From: Pelomonas caseinilytica
GTDB taxonomy: Bacteria > Pseudomonadota > Gammaproteobacteria > Burkholderiales > Burkholderiaceae_C
NCBI RefSeq assembly: GCF_021353235.1
Contig: NZ_JAJTWT010000008.1
Location: 1 to 64,000, forward strand
DNA length: 64,000 bases
Direction: 5' to 3'
The notes beneath the pieces were generated by a model, which saw nothing but the letters and a program-made list of their open reading frames with translations, had not been told where the DNA came from and did no database searches. Below are positions 38,224-46,759 of the stretch, piece by piece (the stretch's first letter is position 1; every line of letters begins with the position of its first letter). The translations under genes were made by a program, and so were the position numbers.

Positions 38224-39129
38224 TCAGCCGGGGCGTGCGGCAAGGAATTGGTCACGCAGCACGGCCGGCGCGTCGCGTCGCCAGGCCGCGAACACGGCCG
38301 AGGGTTCGATGGCTTCCGCCAGGGGCCGGAACACGGCGCCCTGCACGCCCGCGCGCAGGAAAGCCGCCGGCACGATGGACACGCCCAGGCCCTGGGACAC
38401 CAGCGAGACCACCGAGAGCCAATGCCGCCCTTCATGCTGCAGCCGAGGGTAGAAGCCCTCGCGCCGGCAGATGTCGACGATGCGGGCGTGGTAGTCGGGC
38501 GAGCCCTTGCGGGAGAAAAGGATGAAGGGCTGGTCGCTGAGCGCGGCCAGCGGCAGGGTCTCTCGCGCCGCGAGCGGATGGTGGGCCGGCAGGCAGGCGA
38601 GGAAGGGCTCGCTGTAAAGCGGCTGCGAGGCCATGCTGGGCGGCAGGCGGTCGGTATGGACGAGGCCGAGGTCCAGTTCGCCGGCCAACAGGGCGTCGAT
38701 CTGGTCCTGGGAATTGAGCTCGACGACGATGACTTCCACCTTGGGGTGCCGCGCCTGGTGGGCCTGCAGCCAGCTCGACAGGCCGGTGAACAGCGTCGAG
38801 CCGACGAAGCCCAGCCGCAGCCGGCCCACTTCGCCGGCCTGGACCTCCCGCGCGAGGGCACTGGCCTCCTCAGCGCCCGCGAGCAGGGCGGCGGCCGGGC
38901 CGCGGAAGGCCTGGCCGGCCGGCGTCAGGCGCACGCCCTTGCTGTCGCGGTCGAAAAGCCGCGCACCCACGCTGGCCTCCAACTGCTGGATGGCCACGGA
39001 CAAGGGCGGCTGCGACAGGCCCAGGCGCTGGGCCGCCCGGCCGAAGTGCAGCTCATCGGCCACGGCGATGAAGCACCGCAGGTGGCGGAACTCCAGGGCG
39101 CGGGCGTTGGCCGCGTTGTCGATAGGCAT
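38224..39129 (-). CDS. LysR family transcriptional regulator
   Basis: 301 residues. The helix-turn-helix is in FIAVADELHFGRAAQRLGLS with PPLSVAIQQLE (about 20-50), then a LysR substrate-binding domain. It is divergent from glutaryl-CoA dehydrogenase over 114 bp, the usual arrangement for a LysR activator and its target, so control of gcdH is likely (compare GcdR). The ATG at 39129 is chosen; the frame runs far upstream through gcdH but that part is a shadow. Confidence 0.92.
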   Translation of the reverse strand: MPIDNAANARALEFRHLRCFIAVADELHFGRAAQRLGLSQPPLSVAIQQLEASVGARLFDRDSKGVRLTPAGQAFRGPAAALLAGAEEASALAREVQAGEVGRLRLGFVGSTLFTGLSSWLQAHQARHPKVEVIVVELNSQDQIDALLAGELDLGLVHTDRLPPSMASQPLYSEPFLACLPAHHPLAARETLPLAALSDQPFILFSRKGSPDYHARIVDICRREGFYPRLQHEGRHWLSVVSLVSQGLGVSIVPAAFLRAGVQGAVFRPLAEAIEPSAVFAAWRRDAPAVLRDQFLAARPG

Positions 39130-39156
39130 GGCGAATCGTCGTAGTGGTTTCTTGAA

Positions 39157-39185
39157 TTGGACACGAATCGAGGCCGGCGCAATAC
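39157..39185 (+). promoter_or_regulatory. candidate gcdH promoter
   Basis: TTGGAC (39157-39162), 17-bp spacer, CAATAC (39180-39185), 58 bp before gcdH, in the gap shared with the divergent LysR gene. The -10 match is weak, as expected of an activator-dependent promoter. Confidence 0.4.
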
Positions 39186-39243
39186 TCCCGTCATTCGCGC
39201 CCGGTGATTTCCGCCGGGCGTTCGCGCATTCAGGAGACGCCGC

Positions 39244-40422
39244 ATGGCCACCAAGGCAAGCTTCCACTGGGACGACCCGCTGCTGTTGAACGAGCAGCTC
39301 ACCGACGACGAGCGCATGGTGCGCGACGCCGCCGCGGCCTATTGCCGCGACCGGCTGCGCCCGCGGGTGCTGGAGGCCTTCCGCAAGGAGCAGACGGACG
39401 TGGCCGTCTTCCGCGAGATGGGCGAACTCGGGCTGCTCGGCCCGACGATCCCGACCGAGTACGGCGGCGCCGGACTCAACTACGTCAGCTACGGCCTCAT
39501 CGCCCGCGAGGTGGAGCGCGTCGACTCGGGCTACCGCTCGATGATGAGCGTGCAGTCGTCCCTCGTCATGGTGCCCATCTTCGAATTCGGCAACGAGGCG
39601 ACCCGCCGGAAGTACTTGCCCAAGCTGGCCACGGGCGAATGGATCGGCTGCTTCGGCCTCACCGAGCCCAACCACGGCTCCGACCCGGGCAGCATGGTGA
39701 CCCGCGCGCGCAAGGTGGACGGCGGCTACGAGCTGACGGGCAGCAAGATGTGGATCACCAACAGCCCGATCGCCGATGTCTTCGTCGTCTGGGCCAAGGA
39801 CGATGGCGGCCAGATCCGGGGCTTCGTGCTGGAGAAAGGTGCCAAGGGCCTGTCGGCGCCGGCCATCCACGGCAAGGTGGGCCTGCGCGCCTCCATCACC
39901 GGCGAGATCGTCATGGACAAGGTGTTCTGCTCCGAGGAGAACGCCTTCCCCGAGGTGCGCGGGCTCAAGGGACCGTTCACCTGCCTGAACAGCGCCCGCT
40001 ACGGCATCGCCTGGGGTGCCCTGGGTGCCGCCGAGGACTGCTGGCACACCGCCCGCCAATACACCCTGGACCGCAAGCAGTTCGGCAAGCCGCTGGCGGC
40101 CAACCAGCTCGTGCAGAAGAAGCTCGCCGACATGCAGACCGAGATCGCCCTGGGCCTGCAGGGCTGCCTGCGGCTGGGCCGCATGAAGGACGACGGCACC
40201 GCCGCCGTGGAGATCACCTCCATCATGAAGCGCAACAGCTGCGGCAAGGCGCTGGACATCGTGCGCATGGCGCGCGACATGCTCGGCGGCAACGGCATTT
40301 CGGACGAGTTCGGCATCGCCCGCCATCTCGTCAACCTCGAGGTCGTGAACACCTACGAGGGCACGCACGACATCCATGCGCTGATCCTGGGCCGGGCGCA
40401 GACGGGCATCGCGGCGTTCTGA
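39244..40422 (+). CDS. gcdH: glutaryl-CoA dehydrogenase
   Basis: FAD-dependent acyl-CoA dehydrogenase, 392 residues, that oxidises and decarboxylates glutaryl-CoA to crotonyl-CoA in lysine, tryptophan and benzoate breakdown. Conserved [23 protein letters not shown], the catalytic Glu at about 372 in [11 protein letters not shown], and the substrate-binding SVQSS region near residue 100 (an Arg that in this family binds the second carboxylate precedes it) identify it. The divergent LysR gene probably controls it. Confidence 0.93.
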   Translation: MATKASFHWDDPLLLNEQLTDDERMVRDAAAAYCRDRLRPRVLEAFRKEQTDVAVFREMGELGLLGPTIPTEYGGAGLNYVSYGLIAREVERVDSGYRSMMSVQSSLVMVPIFEFGNEATRRKYLPKLATGEWIGCFGLTEPNHGSDPGSMVTRARKVDGGYELTGSKMWITNSPIADVFVVWAKDDGGQIRGFVLEKGAKGLSAPAIHGKVGLRASITGEIVMDKVFCSEENAFPEVRGLKGPFTCLNSARYGIAWGALGAAEDCWHTARQYTLDRKQFGKPLAANQLVQKKLADMQTEIALGLQGCLRLGRMKDDGTAAVEITSIMKRNSCGKALDIVRMARDMLGGNGISDEFGIARHLVNLEVVNTYEGTHDIHALILGRAQTGIAAF

Positions 40423-40495
40423 GGAAGAGCGACATGACTTGCGCCACACGGGCGCATTGCGGCCATCCTGCGGTCAGCCCTTTTGGAGACCGCAG

Positions 40496-40957
40496 ATGAC
40501 CACACGCCGCCATGCCCTGCTCGCTGCCGCCAGCCTGCCCGCGGTGGCGTCCGCAGCCAAGCCTGAAGGCTGGCCCGCGCCCGACGAGATCAACCGCCGC
40601 ATCTCCGAGGTGACGGCCACCGAGATCGCCTTCGCGGCCCGCATGGCCCACCGCGACGCGGCCGGCTTTCGCCGCTTCCTCGCGCCGGACACCATCTTCG
40701 TGAACGGCCGCAACCCGCTGCACGGGCCGGACGCCGTCATGGAGAAGTGGCAGCGCTTCTTCGAGGGGCCGCAGGCGCCGTTCGCCTGGGCGCCGGACCT
40801 CGTCGTGGTGCTGCCCAGCGGCGACCTGGCCCAGAGCAGCGGTCCGGTGACCGACCCCGACGGCAAGGTCGTGGCGCGCTTCCAGTCCGTCTGGCGGCGC
40901 AAGCCGGCCGGCGGCTGGGAGATCGTGTTCGATCAGGGCAGCGACGTCTGCCGCTGA
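40496..40957 (+). CDS. exported NTF2-like/DUF4440 protein
   Basis: 153 residues with a signal sequence starting TTRRHALLAAASLPAVASA. The RR could make it a Tat substrate, though the consensus is incomplete. The mature part is a single NTF2-like (SnoaL/DUF4440) cone fold with AARMAHRDAAGFRRFLAPD and VWRRKPAGGWEIVFDQG. Function not determined. TTTTGGAGACC precedes the ATG. Possibly expressed with gcdH 73 bp upstream. Confidence 0.8.
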   Translation: MTTRRHALLAAASLPAVASAAKPEGWPAPDEINRRISEVTATEIAFAARMAHRDAAGFRRFLAPDTIFVNGRNPLHGPDAVMEKWQRFFEGPQAPFAWAPDLVVVLPSGDLAQSSGPVTDPDGKVVARFQSVWRRKPAGGWEIVFDQGSDVCR

Positions 40958-40980
40958 AGTGAAACAGCCCCCGGCCCAAC

Positions 40981-41030
40981 CCCGCGCGCTGAACGCGGCG
41001 CGGGTCTGGTCCGCCCCCCCGAGGGGGCGG
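40981..41030. repeat. two GC-rich hairpins in the 222-bp gap
   Basis: CCCGCGC (40981-40987) pairs with GCGCGGG (40998-41004); CCGCCCCC (41011-41018) pairs with GGGGGCGG (41023-41030). They lie between the convergent DUF4440 and glutaminyl cyclase genes and may end both transcripts; there is no T run. No gene was seen in 40958-41179. Confidence 0.5.
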
Positions 41031-41179
41031 CGATGCTCGCAGCTTCGAGCCGCAAGCACATCGCCAGCGCGGGCCGGCTCGGGAGCGGCCCAGCGCTTGG
41101 CCCGCAATGCATCCGTTTCATGCGTCGTGGGTGCCGCGAACGCGGAATGGACAACTGAGATGCGGCTCCAGCGCCGGGC

Positions 41180-41995
41180 TCAGCGAGCCGGCTTGGTCAG
41201 CTTGATCTCGAACAGCCTGGGCCAGAGCTTGCCGGTGACGAAGAGGCGCTTGGCCTTGGCGTCGTAGGCGATGCCGTTGAGCACGGCGTCGGCGTTGAGC
41301 TTCTGGTCGTCGGGCAGCAGGCCGGCGAGGTCGATCCAGGCGGTCACGCGGCCGGTGCGTGGGTCGATGCGGGCGATGCGGTCGGTCTGCCAGACGTTGG
41401 CCAGGATTTCGCCTTCCACCCATTCCAGCTCGTTGAGCTGGTAGACCGGCTGGCCGTCGGCCGTGACCTTGAGCCGGCGCAGCTCCTTGAAGCTCACCGG
41501 GTCGAGGAAGCGCAGCTCGGGCGAGCCGTCGCTCATGATGAGTTCGCGGTCGTTGTGGGTCAGGCCCCAGCCTTCGCCGGCATAGCTGAACTTGCGCCAG
41601 AGCTTGAAGGACTTGAGATCGAGCACATAGGCGGTCTGGTCCCGCCAGGTCAGGCCGATGAGGCGGTCGCCCCAGCGGGTGATGCCTTCGCCGAAGACCT
41701 CGGGCGGCAGGGCCGCCTCCTGCAGCACCCGGCCGGTCTCGACGTCGAGCCTGCGGATGCTGGAGCGGCCCTGCAAGCCGGTGCCTTCGTAGAGGAAGCC
41801 GTCATGAAAGAACAGGCCCTGCGTGAAGGCCTGGGGGTCGTGTGGGTAGGCCTTGACGACCCGGTAGCCCTGCACGGGCGTGGCGGCGGCGGCCGGCAAG
41901 GCGGATGTGGCCAGGGCGGCGGCGAACAGGGCCAGCGCGCAGCGGCGGCCCAGGGCGCCGGCTTGAAGCAGGGGTGGCAGAGATGTGGAGCGCAT
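41180..41995 (-). CDS. glutaminyl-peptide cyclotransferase
   Basis: Exported plant-type glutaminyl cyclase of 271 residues that turns N-terminal glutamine of peptides into pyroglutamate. Signal peptide to about residue 37, then a five-bladed propeller with FTQGLFFHDGFLYEGTG, FGEGITRWGDRLIGLTW, LNELEWVEGEILANVW and LNGIAYDAKAKRLFVTGKLWP, all standard for this family. Monocistronic as far as can be seen. Confidence 0.9.
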   Translation of the reverse strand: MRSTSLPPLLQAGALGRRCALALFAAALATSALPAAAATPVQGYRVVKAYPHDPQAFTQGLFFHDGFLYEGTGLQGRSSIRRLDVETGRVLQEAALPPEVFGEGITRWGDRLIGLTWRDQTAYVLDLKSFKLWRKFSYAGEGWGLTHNDRELIMSDGSPELRFLDPVSFKELRRLKVTADGQPVYQLNELEWVEGEILANVWQTDRIARIDPRTGRVTAWIDLAGLLPDDQKLNADAVLNGIAYDAKAKRLFVTGKLWPRLFEIKLTKPAR

Positions 41996-42059
41996 CCCGC
42001 CAGCCTAACCCGAGCTCGCGCGGCCTGGCTGTCTGCAGCGCTTCGGCGCCCGTCCGCCG

Positions 42060-43454
42060 TCAGGCGCCGCCCAGCGCCTTGAACAGCAGGGCTTGCACCT
42101 GCCACTGGCGCAGCCGGAGCTGGATGCGGGTTTGCTCGGCGTCGAGCCGCGCGCTGCGGACCTGCAGCCAGTCGGCGCGCGAAATGGCGCCGACTTCGTA
42201 GCGCAGCGCCGCCAGGCGCTCGTTCTCGGTGGCCTCGCGCAATCGGCCCGCATTGGCGGCCAGTTGCTGGGCGGTGCGCTCGGCCTCGACGCGCTGGGTC
42301 TCGATGTCGGCCAGCGCCTTCTGCAGGGTGTCGCGCAGAGCCAGCGCGGCGCTGTCGAGTTCGCTGCGCGCACCTTCGCGCTGCAGGTCCAGCCGCTTCC
42401 AGTCGATCATGGGCACGACGAGGTTGGCGGCGAAGGAGGCCAGGGGCTGGGCCAGCCAGTCGCGTGCCAGCGTGCCGCCGGTGTTGACGCCAGCCGAGAA
42501 GCTCAGGCGTGGATAACGGTCGGCCTCGGCGGCGCGCAGCCGCGCCAGCGCGGCGTCCACGCCGAGGCGAGCCTTGAGCACGTCAGGCCGGCGCGCCAGC
42601 ACCTCGGCCGGGTCGGACAGCCGCCAGTGCGGTGGCTCGCCAGTGGGCAGGGCCGCCGCGGGCGCTGGGCCGGGGAGCGGCTCGTCCAGCAACAAGGCCA
42701 GGCGCTGGCGCTGCAGCAGGGTGTCGGCCGCCAGGTCGGCCAGATGGGCTTGCGCTGCCTGCACGTTGACGGCGATCTTGTCGACCTCGATGGGCAGCAG
42801 CTTGCCTTCGAGCACGCGTTGGCGGGTCAGGGCCAGCGTCTCGCGGGTTAGCGCGAGCTGGGTTTCGGCGAGCGGCTGCTGGGCCTGCAGGGCGGCCAGC
42901 GTCCAGTAGGCGTCGGCCACCTGGCTGCGCAGCGACAGCCGGGCGGCCTCGACGTCGGTGCGAACGGCCTCGGCGTTGGCGCGTTGGGCGGCGTCGGCCT
43001 GGGCGATCCGGTCCCAGAGGTCGAGCTCATAGCCCACGCCGATGGAGGCGCCATAACTGCGGCTCCAGCCGGTGGAGGTGGTGACCGGCACGGTGACGCC
43101 GCCGACGTCGACGTTGCGCGTCGTGGTCTGCGTCTGCAGCGGCCGGCTGGCGTTGGCCGACAGGCCGGCGCTGGGCGTCCAACGCAGCGCACTCTGCTCG
43201 GCCAGCAGCCGGGCCTGCTGCCAGCGCAATGCAGCCTGGGCGAGGTCGCGGTTGGCTTCCAGCGCCCGGGCCTGGAGTGACGCCAGCGTGGCGTCGAGGA
43301 GGCCGGCCCAGTCGGGCGTGCGGTCGCCGTCGGACACCGTCCAGGACCCGGGCGGTGCGACCTCGGGTGCAGGCACCTCGGGGCCGTGGGCGCAGCCGGC
43401 CAGCAGGGCGGCGGCAAGGGCAAGGCAGGTCAGCTTCATCGTCTTGGCCTTCAT
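42060..43454 (-). CDS. efflux outer-membrane lipoprotein, NodT/TolC family
   Basis: Outer-membrane factor of 464 residues with a lipoprotein signal (LAAALLAGC) and two OEP repeats; ARRPDVLKARLGVDAALARL is the characteristic second-repeat motif. It forms the outer duct for the macAB-type exporter encoded just upstream. The ATG at 43454 overlaps the macB stop (ATGA) and is favoured; a second in-frame ATG at 43439 starts MKLTCLALAAALL and is also possible. Confidence 0.92.
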   Translation of the reverse strand: MKAKTMKLTCLALAAALLAGCAHGPEVPAPEVAPPGSWTVSDGDRTPDWAGLLDATLASLQARALEANRDLAQAALRWQQARLLAEQSALRWTPSAGLSANASRPLQTQTTTRNVDVGGVTVPVTTSTGWSRSYGASIGVGYELDLWDRIAQADAAQRANAEAVRTDVEAARLSLRSQVADAYWTLAALQAQQPLAETQLALTRETLALTRQRVLEGKLLPIEVDKIAVNVQAAQAHLADLAADTLLQRQRLALLLDEPLPGPAPAAALPTGEPPHWRLSDPAEVLARRPDVLKARLGVDAALARLRAAEADRYPRLSFSAGVNTGGTLARDWLAQPLASFAANLVVPMIDWKRLDLQREGARSELDSAALALRDTLQKALADIETQRVEAERTAQQLAANAGRLREATENERLAALRYEVGAISRADWLQVRSARLDAEQTRIQLRLRQWQVQALLFKALGGA

Positions 43455-45478
43455 TCGCGTGCCAGGGCGTCCACCGGGCTCAGTGCGGCGGCGCGCCGCG
43501 CCGGCAGGGTGCCGAACAGCAGGCCCACGCCGCTGGACACCGCGAAGGCCACGCCGAGCGCGGCCCAGCTGATGTCGACGTGCAGGAAGGATTGGGCGGC
43601 GTTGGCGACCTGGGCGGCCAGCCAGCTGAGCATCACGCCCACCAGGCCACCCAGGCAGCACAGCACCACGGCCTCGATCAGGAACTGCAGCCTGACGTCA
43701 CCCTGGCGCGCACCGATGGCCATGCGGATGCCGATCTCGCGGGTGCGCTCCGATACCGACACCAGCATGATGTTCATGACGCCCACGCCGCCCACCAGCA
43801 AGGCGATGGCGCCGACGCCCGCGAAGACGGCTGCCATCGCACCAGTGACGCTCTGGAACTTGCGGAACTCCTCCTCGCCGTTCCAGGTGCCGAAGTCCTC
43901 TGCGCCATGGAGGGCCTTGAGGCGGTGGATGATCTGCTCGCGCACCTGCTGGGGCGGCACGGTCAGGTCCAGAAGCACATCGAAGTTGTCCACGTCGGTG
44001 CGGGCGTCGAGCTTGCGCGCGAAGGTGGTGTTGGGCAGATAGAGCTGGCCCATCCAGCTGCCGAAGCTGAAGGCGCCGCCCTCGGGCAGGGCCACGCCGA
44101 TGACGGTGAAGGGCAGGGCGGCCGTGGGTGGCGGCGCAGGCAGCCCGCCCGGGACGGCGGCGGGCTCGGCGGGGCCGCCACCGGCGCCCATGGGGTTGAC
44201 GAAGACGCGGCGGCCCAGGGGCGACTCGTTCTTCTTGAAGAGCGCGTCACGCGACTTCTCGTCGAGCACGATGACCTGGGCACGCGACTCGTAATCCATG
44301 GCGTTGAACCAGCGGCCTTGAGCCAGCTTGAGCTTGCGAGCCTTCAGCGTGTTGGCATCACCCCCGACGGCTTCCAGCGCCGCGTCGCGGGATTGGTGGC
44401 GGGCGGTCAGTTGCATCTGGCGGTTCAGCGTCACGCCCTTGACGCCGGGCAGGGCGCGCAAGGCGTCGATCTCGTGCGGGCGGAAAGGCTGGGGCACGGC
44501 GCCGGGCGGCAGCGAGGGATTGCCGCGCCAGACGGGGATGCGGCCGGAAATGAGGCTGGAGAGATCGCCCTCGATGGAGGAGCGCGCTGCGCTGGTCAGC
44601 GCGACGATGCTGACCACCGAGGCGATGCCGATGCTGATGCCGAGCATGGACAGCGCCGTGCGCAGCCGGTTGCCCCTGAGGGCCAGCACGGCCGTGGCAA
44701 GGGCTTCGCGCCATTGCACCTGCAGGCGCCGCAGGGCACCGCCCTGCCTCACGGGCGGGGCGTCGCTGGGCAGGGATTCGGGCGGCCGGTGGCCGGCCGG
44801 CGTGCCGCTGTCGGCGACGACCTTGCCGTCCCTGAGTTCGATGATGCGGCGCGCATGCGCGGCCACGGCGGCGTCATGGGTGACGAGGATGACGGTGTGC
44901 CCACGGTCGTTGAGTTCGCGCAGCAGGCCCAGCATCTCCGCCCCGGAAGCGGAGTCCAGCGCGCCGGTGGGCTCGTCGGCCAGGATGATCTGGCCGCCGT
45001 TCATCAGCGCCCGGGCGATGGACACGCGTTGCTGCTGGCCACCGGACAGCTCGCTGGGCCGGTGGTGCAGCCGCTCGCCCAGCCCCAGGCGCTCCAGCAG
45101 CGCCCGGGCGCGCTCGCCCCGAGCGCCGGCGGCGACTCCGGCATAGACGGCCGGCAGCGCGGCATTGGCGCGGGCGTCCAGGTGGGGCAGCAGGTGGTAG
45201 CGCTGGAAGATGAAACCGAAGCGTTCGCGCCGCAGCGCCGCGAGCTGGTCGGGGCCGAGGGTGCTGGCGTCGCGGCCGTCGATGAGGAAGTGGCCGTGGG
45301 TGGGGTTGTCCAAGCAGCCCAGCACGTTCATCAGGGTGCTCTTGCCCGAGCCGGACTGGCCCATGATGGCGACGAACTCGCCGGCCTCGATGGCCAGGCT
45401 CACGCCGTCCAGCGCGGGGACGTCGATCTCGCCGAGCTGGTAGTGGCGGGCGACGTCCTGGAGTTCGATCAGCGGCAT
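43451..45478 (-). CDS. macB: MacB-type ABC transporter, fused ATPase and permease
   Basis: 675 residues. N-terminal ATPase with Walker A GQSGSGKST, signature LSGGQQQRVSIARAL, Walker B IILADEPTGALD and H-loop VTHD. A first membrane helix follows at about residue 275, then a large periplasmic domain and three C-terminal helices of the FtsX permease. MacB uses ATP to drive export of macrolides, lipopeptides or heme-type molecules from the periplasm through the adaptor and outer-membrane factor. Middle gene of macA-macB-OMF. Confidence 0.95.
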   Translation of the reverse strand: MPLIELQDVARHYQLGEIDVPALDGVSLAIEAGEFVAIMGQSGSGKSTLMNVLGCLDNPTHGHFLIDGRDASTLGPDQLAALRRERFGFIFQRYHLLPHLDARANAALPAVYAGVAAGARGERARALLERLGLGERLHHRPSELSGGQQQRVSIARALMNGGQIILADEPTGALDSASGAEMLGLLRELNDRGHTVILVTHDAAVAAHARRIIELRDGKVVADSGTPAGHRPPESLPSDAPPVRQGGALRRLQVQWREALATAVLALRGNRLRTALSMLGISIGIASVVSIVALTSAARSSIEGDLSSLISGRIPVWRGNPSLPPGAVPQPFRPHEIDALRALPGVKGVTLNRQMQLTARHQSRDAALEAVGGDANTLKARKLKLAQGRWFNAMDYESRAQVIVLDEKSRDALFKKNESPLGRRVFVNPMGAGGGPAEPAAVPGGLPAPPPTAALPFTVIGVALPEGGAFSFGSWMGQLYLPNTTFARKLDARTDVDNFDVLLDLTVPPQQVREQIIHRLKALHGAEDFGTWNGEEEFRKFQSVTGAMAAVFAGVGAIALLVGGVGVMNIMLVSVSERTREIGIRMAIGARQGDVRLQFLIEAVVLCCLGGLVGVMLSWLAAQVANAAQSFLHVDISWAALGVAFAVSSGVGLLFGTLPARRAAALSPVDALARE

Positions 45479-45487
45479 CGAGAGCTC

Positions 45488-46636
45488 TCAGTTGCTGGCC
45501 GCACTGCCGGCCGACGCCGCCGCATCCCCAGCGCTCGGCGGCGCCAGCAGCACCTTCTCGCCGACCTTGACGCCGTCGAGCACCTGCACCTTGGCGCCGT
45601 CCTGCAGGCCCACCTTCACTTGCCGAGGCACCTGCTTGCCAGCGGCGTCCAGCACCTGCACCGTGAAGCGGCCATCCTTGCCGCGCTCGCCCAGGGCCAC
45701 GACCGGCATGGTCGGCACCTGGGTGACGGCACCGGTCTCGATGTCGACCTGCACCGTCATGTCGCTGAACAAGGCGCGGTCGCGGTTGTCGACTTCGAAG
45801 AGCACGTTGTAGAAGACGGCGTTGCCGGCACGCTCGGGCACGGGCTGGATGACCCGCACCTTGCCCTCGTAGCGCTTGCCTTCGCCGGACAGCGTCGTGA
45901 AGCGCGCCACCTGCCCGGGCTTGACGGACTGGATGTCGGCTTCGGGCACCTTGGTCCGCACGGTGATGGTGTCCAGGTCGGCGAGCGTCAGCATCACCGG
46001 CGTCACCTGCACGGCGATGACGGTCTGGCCGGCCTGCACGGGCAGGTTGACGACGGTGCCGTCCATGGGCGCGGTGATGCGGGTGTAGGACAGCCGCAGG
46101 CGGCGGTTGTCCAGTTCTGCTTCCAGCCGTGCGACGGTGGCGGCCTGGCCGCGCAGGGCGGCTTCGATCTTGGCCAGCTCGGTCTCGGCCTTCTCTGCTT
46201 CCGTCGCGGCGGTGGCCTGGCCGGCCAGCAGCCGGCGTTGGCGGGCAACCTCGCGGCGTGCCGCCTCGGCGTCGACCTTGCTGCTGTCGAGCTGGGCCCG
46301 TGCCTGGGCGAGGGCCGCCTCCGACTGGGCGACGTCGCTGCGGGCCAGCTCGGGGTCGAGGCTGACGAGCAGCTCGCCCTTGTGCACCTGCTGGCCGAGC
46401 TGCACGTGAAGGGTCTGGATCTGGCCGCTGACCTGGGCGCCGACGTCGACGCGGTTCTTGGCCTGCAGCACGCCGGCGGCCTGCACGGTCTGGGTCACGT
46501 CGGCGAGGGCGACGACGCCACTGGGCGGTGGTGGCGGTGGCGGCGGGCGGCGCAGCCACCACCAGGCTCCGGCACCCAGGGCGAGCACGGCGACGACGAT
46601 CAGGCGCGTGCGCCAGCGTTTGAAGAAGGCTTTCAT
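45488..46636 (-). CDS. macA: MacA-type periplasmic adaptor
   Basis: Membrane-fusion protein of 382 residues: one N-terminal membrane helix, a striking eight-proline run, a lipoyl half (VDVGAQVSGQIQTLHVQLGQ), a long helical hairpin (about 100-190), the second lipoyl half, beta barrel and membrane-proximal domain. It links MacB to the outer-membrane factor. The ATG at 46636 with GGGAG upstream is preferred to 46684. First gene of the operon, 9 bp from macB. Confidence 0.93.
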   Translation of the reverse strand: MKAFFKRWRTRLIVVAVLALGAGAWWWLRRPPPPPPPPSGVVALADVTQTVQAAGVLQAKNRVDVGAQVSGQIQTLHVQLGQQVHKGELLVSLDPELARSDVAQSEAALAQARAQLDSSKVDAEAARREVARQRRLLAGQATAATEAEKAETELAKIEAALRGQAATVARLEAELDNRRLRLSYTRITAPMDGTVVNLPVQAGQTVIAVQVTPVMLTLADLDTITVRTKVPEADIQSVKPGQVARFTTLSGEGKRYEGKVRVIQPVPERAGNAVFYNVLFEVDNRDRALFSDMTVQVDIETGAVTQVPTMPVVALGERGKDGRFTVQVLDAAGKQVPRQVKVGLQDGAKVQVLDGVKVGEKVLLAPPSAGDAAASAGSAASN

Positions 46637-46759
46637 GGGGCTCCCTGGACCTGCGGCGTCTGGTGCGCCGCTGGCTGGCTTCAAGTGAGGACCGGGAGGC
46701 CTGCCGCCCGGCCGGACCGATGGTGGGCAGCCGCGCGCTGCCTGGCGAAAGTCATGCGC